DNA from: Nostocales cyanobacterium Centralia_MAG_434
GTDB taxonomy: Bacteria > Cyanobacteriota > Cyanobacteriia > Cyanobacteriales > Nostocaceae
Length of the DNA: 51,986 nt
Assembly (NCBI GenBank): GCA_021324415.1
Contig: JAJPJF010000115.1
Location: 1-51,986 of the forward strand
Direction: 5' to 3'
This document shows, piece by piece, positions 44,178-51,986 of the stretch (position 1 is the first letter of the stretch; each line of letters begins with the position of its first letter). A model generated the notes under the pieces. The model was not told where the DNA came from. It saw only the letters and a program-made list of their open reading frames with translations, and did no database searches. The translations under genes were made by a program, and so were the position numbers.

Positions 44178-44824
44178 ATTGTCATTGTGCAATTAACAGT
44201 ATTGTATTTGTAACTTTTTCACTTCTGATTCAATTCAAGGATGCTGAGAAATTATTTTTACTTTACTTTGAAATTAGGTGAAATGGTGTAAGGAGTAGAC
44301 TAATAGTCTGCTATCTGTATACTTGATTGTCACTTTCTTTATCTAACTTCTGAATTTTTCAAAGATTTCATATAGCTATCTTACATCATTTGTAAACATG
44401 GAGAAACTCGATTTCTTCAAGAAAGCGATTTTAATGAAATTGACGAATTCGTTCCTCAAATAGGATTGCTATTCAATCATGAAACATGAAAAATAGATGA
44501 AAAATTTGTAGACTTTTTGGCAGAAGTGCTATTACTCCAATGGTTAGAGGAAATCATTACTATTAAATTTTAAAGTGATTTTCATAGCCACCAAATGAAA
44601 AATTGTCTAATTAATGTAAATATCTTGGCTAAAAGGTGAAAAAGCAGTAGTTGAGCTTATTTGTAATTACTTTAAAACTAAGCTAACTGCACCATACTGT
44701 TGGTTGTAAGCTGATAAATCAACGACAGTAAAGCACAAGGTTTTTGTTCGTAACACACGCCTAATTGTTTAGTAATTTCTTAGAAAAGAATGTCGATTTT
44801 CATTAAATAAAGAAGTAGTAAACT
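44178..44824. other. AT-rich spacer before the SDR gene
   Basis: 647 bp without a gene. It contains the 17-mer CTCAAATAGGATTGCTA at 44455-44471. It is probably the leader/promoter region of the SDR-GH15 operon; no clear terminator for the DoxX transcript is visible. Confidence 0.5.
44455..44471 (+). repeat. Dispersed 17-mer, second identical copy
   Basis: CTCAAATAGGATTGCTA, identical to 42334-42350. Confidence 0.6.
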
Positions 44825-46039
44825 ATGAGATCATCAAAACCTGAAGTTGTTGCCATTACCGGAGCCTCAGCCGGTATTGGACGTGCAACTGTACAAGCGT
44901 TTGCTAAGAGAGGAGCTCACATCGGACTAATTGCCCGCAGTCTTGATGGACTGGAAGGTGCACGTAAGGAAGTTGAGGCAATGGGTGGCAAGGCTCTAGT
45001 TCTACCAACAGATGTTTCCGACCCTGATCAAGTCGAAGCTGCAGCGGCGGCGGTTGAGAAGGAGTTTGGACCTATAGATATCTGGGTTAATGACGCAATG
45101 GCGTCGATTTTATCACCATTTTTAGAAATTAAACCAGAGGAGTTTCGGCGTGTTACCGAGGTGACATACCTAGGATATGTGTATGGAACAATGGCGGCAT
45201 TGCGAAGAATGAAGCCACGTGATCGCGGCACAATTGTACAAGTCGGCTCTGCCCTTGCCTATCGCTCAATTCCCTTACAATCAGCCTATTGCGGAGCTAA
45301 GGCTGCAATTCGAGGTTTTACTGATTCTATCCGTTGTGAACTGCATCACGATAATAGCAACGTTTACATCACAATGGTGCAAATGCCAGCCGTGAACACG
45401 CCGCAGTTTGACTGGATCAAGAACAATATGCCCCATAAGTCACAACCAGTGCCACCCATTTTTCAACCAGAAGTTGCAGCAGAGGCGATTGTTTGGGCTG
45501 CAACTCACAAGCGGCGCGAGCTTTATGTAGGCACTCCTACAGTAGAGGCGATCTTGGGAAACAAAGTTGCCCCTGGACTGCTAGACCGTTACCTTGGCCA
45601 AACTGGATATAAGAGTCAGCAGACAGAACAACCAGAAGATCACAATCGTCCTAGTAATTTATGGGAACCATTACCGGGAGACCACGGTGCTCATGGTAGA
45701 TTTGATGACCGAGCACAAGATTATAGTACCCAACTTTGGGCTACTGAAAATCAAGATTGGCTTATTTTAGCATTGGGAACTGGTCTTGCTTGTGTTGCAC
45801 TGGGAGCTTACTTGGGGTCTCAAGCTCAAGCTCAACCTTATGCAATCAAAGATGATAATGACAAAATGACTGAGTCAGATATTCAGATGGAAGTAGCTCG
45901 CCAGATGAATCAAAACATGAACCATGGCAGCAAATTAGATCGCTGGAATCTGCTGACTGGATTGGCTCGATTTGCATGGAAAACACTAACAGCAGAATCA
46001 AACAATCAAAAGGTGACTCAGAGCACATCAGCACAATAG
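44825..46039 (+). CDS. Short-chain dehydrogenase with C-terminal membrane anchor
   Basis: A 404-aa protein. The classical SDR domain spans ~6-260: cofactor motif TGASAGIG (12-19), catalytic Ser142, Tyr155 and Lys159 (YCGAK). The usual NNAG motif is altered to NDAM (89-92). Residues ~265-310 form a polar linker, ~312-330 a single membrane helix (WLILALGTGLACVALGAYL), and the rest is a charged tail. This long form with an anchor recurs among cyanobacterial SDRs. The substrate is unknown. Only 3 bp separate it from the GH15 gene, so they form an operon. Confidence 0.88.
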   Translation: MRSSKPEVVAITGASAGIGRATVQAFAKRGAHIGLIARSLDGLEGARKEVEAMGGKALVLPTDVSDPDQVEAAAAAVEKEFGPIDIWVNDAMASILSPFLEIKPEEFRRVTEVTYLGYVYGTMAALRRMKPRDRGTIVQVGSALAYRSIPLQSAYCGAKAAIRGFTDSIRCELHHDNSNVYITMVQMPAVNTPQFDWIKNNMPHKSQPVPPIFQPEVAAEAIVWAATHKRRELYVGTPTVEAILGNKVAPGLLDRYLGQTGYKSQQTEQPEDHNRPSNLWEPLPGDHGAHGRFDDRAQDYSTQLWATENQDWLILALGTGLACVALGAYLGSQAQAQPYAIKDDNDKMTESDIQMEVARQMNQNMNHGSKLDRWNLLTGLARFAWKTLTAESNNQKVTQSTSAQ

Positions 46040-46042
46040 AGT

Positions 46043-48439
46043 ATGGTAAAACGTTTTATTCAAGAACAAGCTTTTGGCTCCCCAGGCACAACTCCTCGAT
46101 GGACTCATGCCAATAAAAATGGAGTAGGAACAGCCTACTCTACCTCAAGCCGTGTTTGGTTTACCCTTTGGAATGGTGTTGTCACTGAAGTTTACCATCC
46201 CACTGTAGACCGACCGCAGATTCGCGACCTACAGTATCTCATATCTGATGGGAACAGCTTTTTCCACGAAGAGAAACGTCATCTCAAATCAAAAGTTGAA
46301 TCTCTATGGACCAATGGTTTGGGATACCGTATTACGAATTCCGATCCAGAGGGGCGTTATACCATCGTCAAGGAAGTTATTTCTGACCCGAATTTTTCCT
46401 GTATAATACAACGCACGAAATTAACAGGAGAACCTCACTTCCTCTCCCAACTGGATATATACGCTTTGTGTGCGCCTCATCTTGAAGTTGGAGGTAGAGG
46501 TAACAATGGATACATAATAGAAGTAGCCGAACATAATATTCTCGCGGCAGAAAAAGGCGGAATCTGGCTAGCACTGGGTGCAACAGTCCCGTTTACTCGT
46601 CTATCCTGTGGCTATGTAGGTGAAAGTGATGGCTGGACAGATTTGGCTGACAATTTCCAGATGGACTGGGAGTTTAGCTGTGCTTTAGATGGCAATCTTG
46701 CTTTGACTGGAAAACTAGATTTAGATGATAAGGACGAATTTACTCTGGGGCTGGCATTTGGCACAACTCTGCACAATGCGATTTCCACGCTATTTCAGTC
46801 ACTCAATGTTCCTTTCCAACAACAGAAGCAACACTACATCCAACAGTGGGAACGCTCACGTCACAACATCCGACCCTTGGAAAAGGTTTCTTGTGATCAA
46901 GGTAAGTTGTATCAAAGCAGCATTAGTCTGCTTCTGGCACATGAAGATAAAACTTATCCAGGTGCTTTAATTGCATCCCTTGCCATTCCTTGGGGTGAAG
47001 TCAAGGGTGATCAGGATCAAGGAGGATACCATTTAGTCTGGACAAGAGATATGGTCAGCAGTGTTTCCGGTTTGGTGGCTGCTGGCGAAACTGATACAGC
47101 AGTGCGATCGCTCATTTATCTGGTCACCAGTCAGCAAGAGGATGGCGGTTTTGCCCAAAACTTCTGGGTTGATGGTGAATTTTACTGGAAAGGTATCCAA
47201 TTGGATGAGGTAGCATTTCCCATTCTGTTAGCATGGCTATTACATCGGGAAAATGTACCATTCAACTTTGATTTTTATCCCATGATTCTGAGAGCAGCGG
47301 GGTACCTGATCCGCCATGGACCCGCTACGCAACAAGAGAGATGGGAAGAGGTTAGCGGTTATTCTCCCTCAACACTAGCGTGTAGCATTGCTGCTTTAAT
47401 TTGCGCTGCCCAATTTGCCCGTGAACGTGGAGATGAAACAACAGCACAATTTATTGAAGAATATGCTGATTTCTTAGAATCTCATATTGAAGACTGGACA
47501 GTCACTAGCGAAGGAACGTTAGTACCTGGCATTAAACGGCATTACATCCGCATTACTCCCACAGACATCAATAATCCTCAACCCAATGAAAATCCTAACC
47601 AAGGAACTCTTTTCCTAAGTAGTCAGCCACCAGGGAAACCAACAGAGTTTCCTGCTAAGGAAATTGTTGATGGAGGGTTTCTGCAATTGGTACGCTATGG
47701 AATTCGTAAAGCCAATGATCCCATCATCGTGGATTCTGTCAAAGTCATTGATGCAGTTTTGAAAGTAGACACCTCTGTTGGACCTTGTTGGCATCGTTAC
47801 AATCACGACGGTTATGGACAACAAGAAAACGGAGATCCCTATATTTCTTGGGGCAAAGGACGTGCTTGGCCTCTATTGACAGGAGAACGAGGACATTATG
47901 AATTAGCCACTGGTGGTGATGTCAAAACATATATTCAGGCAATAGAAGGATTTGCTTCAGACACTGTTTTACTACCAGAACAGATTTGGGATGAAGCAGA
48001 TATCCCAGAAGCTGATATGTATTTTGGACAACCAACAGGTTCTGCAATGCCTCTCATGTGGGCTCATGCAGAATACATCAAGCTGCTACGCTCGTATCAT
48101 GATGGTCAAGTATTTGATTTTATCCCAGCAGTGGCAAATCGATATTTGAATGATCGTTCACAATGCAAACTGCTAGAAATTTGGAAGTTTAACCGTCAGG
48201 TAGACAAAGTTAAAAAAGGTTATACCTTGCGAATTCAAGCTCTAACACCTTTCCAATTACACTGGTCACAGGATAATTGGCAAAGTGTACGAGATATACT
48301 TTCAACTTCCACAAAATTAGGAGTAGATTGTGTCGATATCCTAGTTTCTGATAATCAGCAACAGTCAATCAACTTTACTTTTTTCTGGATTGACAGCAGC
48401 CAATGGGAGCAACGCAATTATACAGTTGCAGTTGAGTAG
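46043..48439 (+). CDS. Glycoside hydrolase family 15 glucoamylase-like enzyme
   Basis: A 798-aa protein. The N-terminal beta-sandwich (~1-270: GTAYSTSSRVWFTLWNGVVTEVYHP) and the (alpha/alpha)6 barrel (~290-690) have the two-domain layout of prokaryotic GH15 glucan 1,4-alpha-glucosidases. Barrel motifs are 'LVWTRDMVSSVSGL', 'GGFAQNFWVDG', 'QLDEVAFPILLAW' and 'RWEEVSGYSPSTLA', where the Glu pair is the likely general acid, and 'LLPEQIWDEADIPE' is the region of the general base. There is no signal peptide, so the substrate is probably intracellular glycogen or maltodextrin. It releases beta-glucose, which could feed the GMC and lactonase enzymes nearby. A C-terminal beta-region (~700-798) follows. 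Confidence 0.92.
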   Translation: MVKRFIQEQAFGSPGTTPRWTHANKNGVGTAYSTSSRVWFTLWNGVVTEVYHPTVDRPQIRDLQYLISDGNSFFHEEKRHLKSKVESLWTNGLGYRITNSDPEGRYTIVKEVISDPNFSCIIQRTKLTGEPHFLSQLDIYALCAPHLEVGGRGNNGYIIEVAEHNILAAEKGGIWLALGATVPFTRLSCGYVGESDGWTDLADNFQMDWEFSCALDGNLALTGKLDLDDKDEFTLGLAFGTTLHNAISTLFQSLNVPFQQQKQHYIQQWERSRHNIRPLEKVSCDQGKLYQSSISLLLAHEDKTYPGALIASLAIPWGEVKGDQDQGGYHLVWTRDMVSSVSGLVAAGETDTAVRSLIYLVTSQQEDGGFAQNFWVDGEFYWKGIQLDEVAFPILLAWLLHRENVPFNFDFYPMILRAAGYLIRHGPATQQERWEEVSGYSPSTLACSIAALICAAQFARERGDETTAQFIEEYADFLESHIEDWTVTSEGTLVPGIKRHYIRITPTDINNPQPNENPNQGTLFLSSQPPGKPTEFPAKEIVDGGFLQLVRYGIRKANDPIIVDSVKVIDAVLKVDTSVGPCWHRYNHDGYGQQENGDPYISWGKGRAWPLLTGERGHYELATGGDVKTYIQAIEGFASDTVLLPEQIWDEADIPEADMYFGQPTGSAMPLMWAHAEYIKLLRSYHDGQVFDFIPAVANRYLNDRSQCKLLEIWKFNRQVDKVKKGYTLRIQALTPFQLHWSQDNWQSVRDILSTSTKLGVDCVDILVSDNQQQSINFTFFWIDSSQWEQRNYTVAVE

Positions 48440-48684
48440 AGTGATTACATACCACCTAATGAACTTGGCTTTAGTATTGACATGAAGCCTGAGTTTTTAG
48501 ATACCTCTGCACTCCAAATGTCAAGGCATGGCAATCCAATTGAGTCTCTCCCATCCGCTAGATGCACCTTAGAGGAATCAATTTCAACATGAAACAAAAC
48601 CTTGTAATAACAGGTTCTGTGCTTATTCATGTAAATGCAAGGTGGTATCTAGCTAGACAAAAGCAAAAGGTTGGGGAATAAAAA

Positions 48685-50436
48685 ATGGTAACAACAGCAT
48701 CTGATGTTCTCGTTGATACTCTCATAGATTGGGGTGTAGATACGATCTTTGGTCTACCTGGTGATGGCATTAATGGTGTTATGGAATCATTGCGCCAACG
48801 CCAAGACAAAATCCGCTTTATCCAAGTGCGTCATGAAGAAGCAGCGGCTTTTATGGCTTGTGCTTACTCTAAATACACGGGCAAGTTGGGTGTTTGTCTA
48901 GCGACATCAGGACCGGGCGGTCTCCATCTGATTAATGGTCTTTATGACGCGAAGATGGATGGTCAATCAGTGTTAGCGATTACAGGTCAACACTTCCATG
49001 ACTTGATTGATACTCACTCCCAGCAAGATGTAGACCTTGACAAGGTGTTCATGGATGTTGCTGTCTATAACACTCGTGTGATGGGACCTGATCATATTGA
49101 AACTGTTGCAGATTTGGCTTGCCGTGCCGCTATCTCTAAACGTGGTGTGGCTCACATCACGTTTCCCATTGATTTCCAAACCGAGAAAGTTACTAGAAAG
49201 CATTCCATGCACAATGTACTTCATCACACATCGGAGGTGAGAGCACAAGGGGCCCATCTGCCCAGTGAAAATGATTTGCTACGTGCTGTTGAAGTTCTCA
49301 ATGCTGGCAAGAAAATAGTGATATTTGCTGGTCGTGGGGCTTTAAAGGCAACAGAGGAATTGGAACAACTGGCACAAAAGTTAGGTGCACCTATTGTCAA
49401 AGCAATGTTAGGTAAAGCGGCTGTCCCAGATTTCAGCCCATACACAACAGGTGGCATTGGTCTAACTGGAACAAAGCCTTCTCAAGAGGCGATGGAGGAC
49501 TGTGACACTCTGTTGATGGTAGGTACATCTTTCCCCTATATGGAGTTTCTGCCAAAGCCGGGACAAGCACGAGGTGTCCAAATTGACATTGACCCGATGC
49601 GAATTGGATTGCGTTATCCTGTTGAGGTGGGATTGGTAGGTGATAGCCGTCGCACATTGCAAGCCATTCTGTCGATGGTCGAACCTAAAGAAGATAAGAG
49701 CTTTCTGGAACAGGCTCAAGCGGGTATGAAAGATTGGTGGGAGTTAATGGAACAAAGGGGTACACGACAGGATAAACCAATGAAACCCCAAGTAGTGGCT
49801 TGGGAATTGGGTAAACGTTTGTCTGATACCGCTATTGTTTCTGCTGATTCTGGTACCAATACGACTTGGTGGGCGCGACAAATTCCCGCCAAGCACGGTC
49901 AAATGCACTCAGTATCGGGAACTATGGCCTCAATGGCTTGTGGTTTGCCTTATGCGATCGCTGCCCAAGTCGCTTATCCCGAAAGAGAATGCGTTGCCTT
50001 TGTCGGGGATGGAGGCTTCTCGATGTTAATGGCAGAGTTTATGACGTGTGTCAAATATCAACTTCCCGTCAAGGTCGTCATTATTAAGAACAATACTTTA
50101 GGCCAAATTAAGTGGGAGCAGATGGTTTTCTTAGGCAATCCAGAATATGGCTGTGAACTGCAACCAATGGACTATGCTGCCTTTGCTCGCGCCTGTGGTG
50201 GAACTGGCTTTACCATTGACGACCCGCAAGAGTGCGGTAAGGTTCTTGATCAAGCACTAGCCACACCAGGACCTGTCATAGTTGAGGCGATCGTTGATCC
50301 CCATGAGCCACCCTTACCTCCCAAAATTACCCTCACTCAAGCTGCTAAGTTTACTGAATCTTTGATTAGAGGTGAGCCTAACCGTGAGAAGATTATCGTC
50401 TCAGCAATATCAGATAAAGTGCGAGAACTGATCTAA
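48685..50436 (+). CDS. ThDP-dependent enzyme, pyruvate oxidase/acetolactate synthase-like
   Basis: A 583-aa protein with the three POX/AHAS domains. The N-terminal PYR domain has the catalytic Glu51 in VRHEEAAAFMA; the central domain (~190-330) contains 'GRGALKA'; the C-terminal PP domain has the ThDP/Mg motif GDGGFSMLMAEF...KNN near 441-470. It resembles 'thiamine pyrophosphate-requiring' pyruvate oxidase-type proteins more than biosynthetic IlvB. The substrate is probably pyruvate or another 2-keto acid. It lies 245 bp after GH15 in the same direction and extends the sugar-oxidation group. Confidence 0.88.
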   Translation: MVTTASDVLVDTLIDWGVDTIFGLPGDGINGVMESLRQRQDKIRFIQVRHEEAAAFMACAYSKYTGKLGVCLATSGPGGLHLINGLYDAKMDGQSVLAITGQHFHDLIDTHSQQDVDLDKVFMDVAVYNTRVMGPDHIETVADLACRAAISKRGVAHITFPIDFQTEKVTRKHSMHNVLHHTSEVRAQGAHLPSENDLLRAVEVLNAGKKIVIFAGRGALKATEELEQLAQKLGAPIVKAMLGKAAVPDFSPYTTGGIGLTGTKPSQEAMEDCDTLLMVGTSFPYMEFLPKPGQARGVQIDIDPMRIGLRYPVEVGLVGDSRRTLQAILSMVEPKEDKSFLEQAQAGMKDWWELMEQRGTRQDKPMKPQVVAWELGKRLSDTAIVSADSGTNTTWWARQIPAKHGQMHSVSGTMASMACGLPYAIAAQVAYPERECVAFVGDGGFSMLMAEFMTCVKYQLPVKVVIIKNNTLGQIKWEQMVFLGNPEYGCELQPMDYAAFARACGGTGFTIDDPQECGKVLDQALATPGPVIVEAIVDPHEPPLPPKITLTQAAKFTESLIRGEPNREKIIVSAISDKVRELI

Positions 50437-50608
50437 ATTTCGTATTTTGATCTACTTACTGTTTACGTCTAAGACCAATCAAAATTCAGAAAGCTAGATT
50501 CAATAAGGGTTTTTTCTGTTAGATCTGTTGCTGAATTTTGGAGAATTGGTAGAAAGTACTCAAACCCTTTGTCTTAAAACTACACAACTATTTTCAGCTA
50601 GATGAAAA

Positions 50609-50632
50609 CTCCAACAATTGGAGCATTTTTTC
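50609..50632 (+). terminator. Intrinsic terminator between the ThDP enzyme and cupin genes
   Basis: CTCCAA (50609-50614), loop CAA, TTGGAG (50618-50623), then CATTTTTT. A short 6-bp stem with a clear T-run. It ends 32 bp before the cupin ATG, so it could also attenuate cupin expression. Confidence 0.55.
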
Positions 50633-50663
50633 CATAACCACACAATCAAGGAGAGCAATTCTT

Positions 50664-51158
50664 ATGCAAGATAACTCATTACATAGCCGTACAACATCAC
50701 ATGCTAATGAGAATCCAACACCACCAACAATTGACTACTGGCATGTCTGGACCGACCGCAAAGGCGTCAGTCACCAGTCCCGTTGCAAAATTCAAAACTT
50801 TATTCAGAAAGGCATAGCACCAGATACTTCTCCTCAGTGGCTTTCTAAATTGAAGCAATCTGGTGCCACAATTCTCTTTACAGTGCTACCTGTTGGATGG
50901 GTTGGAAGCTGGCATGAGAATCCGAAGCCTCAATGGATTATCCCATTGTCAGGACGTTGGTTTGTGGAAACCATGGACGGGCAACGAGTAGAGATGGGTC
51001 CTGGTGAGATCTCGTTTGGCGGAGATCAAAACACGAAAACAGACGAGCAAGGTCATAAGGGTCACCTTTCTGGAACAGTAGGTGATGAGCCAGCGGTGCT
51101 AGTGATGGTGCAACTTGAAGAAACTCCCACTATAGAACAGCCTTGCTGCTTTGAGTGA
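50664..51158 (+). CDS. Cupin-fold protein
   Basis: A 164-aa protein. After a ~25-residue polar N-terminus comes a single cupin barrel: 'GWVGSWHENPKPQWIIPLSGRWFVETMDGQRVEMGPGEISFGGDQ' fits cupin motif 1 (H near 90, G-W) and 'GHKGHLSG' motif 2 (His). Metal ligands seem partly conserved. A plausible role is metal-dependent oxygenase, isomerase or sugar binding. The RBS AAGGAGAG is well placed. The C-terminus ends in a Cys pair (QPCCFE), which is unusual. Confidence 0.75.
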   Translation: MQDNSLHSRTTSHANENPTPPTIDYWHVWTDRKGVSHQSRCKIQNFIQKGIAPDTSPQWLSKLKQSGATILFTVLPVGWVGSWHENPKPQWIIPLSGRWFVETMDGQRVEMGPGEISFGGDQNTKTDEQGHKGHLSGTVGDEPAVLVMVQLEETPTIEQPCCFE

Positions 51159-51247
51159 GATCTCTCAATCTATATCAGCTTGCACGTTAACCTTTTTAGG
51201 AATTCAAAGTTATGAATTTAGGATACAACTTCCTAAATTTATTCATT

Positions 51248-51383
51248 GGCGTTGCTGAATTTAGTCATGAATTATGTTTGTAGACTTTTTCGTAGCTTGA
51301 ACCGAAATCCTTGTAGAGACGTAGCATTAATACATCTCTACACACCCTTGGATTACAAATTCATACTTTGATTCAGCAACGCC
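51248..51383. mobile_element. MITE-like element, copy B
   Basis: 136 bp with terminal inverted repeats GGCGTTGCTGAAT / ATTCAGCAACGCC, a perfect 13-bp match, and the same internal hairpin (TGTAGAGAC...) as 35612-35746. The flanks TTATTCATT and TTATTAATC match at 7 of 9 positions, which is consistent with a decayed target duplication. Confidence 0.8.
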
Positions 51384-51521
51384 TTATTAATCTCATAAAA
51401 ATTGTTAGTTATTCAATTTTGAATTTTGTGCCTCCTCCAGAGGATCTGCGCCAATGCGTAGCTAGTCTGAAAGAAATATTTTGAATTGACATTACCTCTT
51501 TTATTACAAGTTAGTCTAATT

Positions 51522-51986
51522 ATGCGATCTAAAACTCGTAGTCATCCTTATTTCTTATCTACCCAAATATCTAACCCTAGCTATCCACTCTTTATATTTT
51601 TACCAGGGATGGATGAAACTGGAAAAGAACTGATGTATCTTCAAACAGCCAATTTAGAGGATGCTTTTGATGTGCGTTGTTTTGTTATTCCACCAGATGA
51701 TCTCACGAACTGGGATGAGATGACAGAAGAAGTGGCTAATTTAACCCAGATAGAACTAGAAAAATCACCGCGATCATCTGTTTATCTGTGTGGCGAGTCT
51801 TTTGGCGGTTGCTTAGCTCTGAAGGTTTTAGAGAAATTCCCTCAACTATTTACAAAGATTATTTTGGTGAATTCTGCTTCTTCATTTCATCGAGTACCTT
51901 GGTTGAGTTTAGGTTCGCTTTTATTTCCTTATACCCCTAATTTTTTTTACAAGATATCTTCATTGGTAGCTTTGCCTTTTCTAGCA
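51522..51986 (+). CDS. Alpha/beta hydrolase, N-terminal part (runs off window)
   Basis: 155 codons from ATG 51522 to the window edge. 'PLFIFLPGMDETGKELMY' is the first strand plus oxyanion loop, and 'SVYLCGESFGGCLALKVLEKFP' holds the nucleophile elbow GESFGG. It is an esterase/lipase-type hydrolase of unknown substrate. The catalytic Asp and His would be downstream. Confidence 0.85.
   Translation, partial: MRSKTRSHPYFLSTQISNPSYPLFIFLPGMDETGKELMYLQTANLEDAFDVRCFVIPPDDLTNWDEMTEEVANLTQIELEKSPRSSVYLCGESFGGCLALKVLEKFPQLFTKIILVNSASSFHRVPWLSLGSLLFPYTPNFFYKISSLVALPFLA

Overview
The window looks like chromosome of a filamentous, probably heterocyst-forming cyanobacterium. The supporting signs are many GCGATCGC (HIP1-like) octamers, a fused panC-cmk gene, Tll0287-like haem sensor proteins, an Flv3-type flavodiiron gene, a XisF-like serine recombinase, and non-ribosomal peptide synthetase (NRPS) genes. 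No rRNA, tRNA or CRISPR array was recognised. Assignments come from reading the sequence and from family knowledge; no database search was run.

Layout. (1) 1-178 is the right end of an IS200/IS605-type element with the last codons of tnpB. (2) 216-7393 is mostly housekeeping: a hypothetical protein, a ribbon-helix-helix/Mop molybdate-binding protein, the metal transporter MntH, a DUF5895-like protein, PanC-Cmk, and an RlpA-like cell-wall protein. (3) 8545-15633 is an unusual signalling block. It holds two related NarL-type histidine kinases with complementary missing parts, two Tll0287-like c-haem/HAMP membrane sensors, a PhnD-like binding lipoprotein and a MinD/ParA-type ATPase. Inverted repeats lie in the leaders, including a possible pseudoknot. 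No response regulator is present. (4) 15638-19970 holds a Rieske protein with a large helical C-terminus, a decayed ORF, an orphan IS605-type right end, an RHH/coiled-coil protein and a DUF99 protein.

(5) At 20230 an Flv3-type flavodiiron gene is cut off after about 128 codons, and a large serine recombinase starts 35 bp after the resulting stop. This has the architecture of a developmentally excised heterocyst DNA element. The rest of flv is not in the window, so everything from about 20611 onward may lie inside the element. (6) 22527-41903 is almost all on the minus strand. Three NRPS genes (C-A-PCP-TE; C-A-PCP; TubC_N-C-A-NMT-PCP) are interleaved with an arsR-ACR3-arsC operon that has three matching TCAA-N6-TTGA operators. 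Also present are a TPR protein, a PIN-type toxin-antitoxin pair, gene remnants and a MITE with a perfect 9-bp target duplication. A glycine-zipper protein and a GMC oxidoreductase sit upstream of the TE-bearing NRPS.

(7) 40329-51158 reads as a carbohydrate-oxidation island around a long AT-rich divergent spacer: GMC oxidoreductase, SMP-30 lactonase, DoxX, membrane-anchored SDR, GH15 glucoamylase, ThDP oxidase-like enzyme and a cupin. A plausible joint role is release of glucose from a glucan, oxidation to a lactone, hydrolysis, and further oxidative metabolism. This is inference from family membership. A second MITE copy and the start of an alpha/beta hydrolase close the window.
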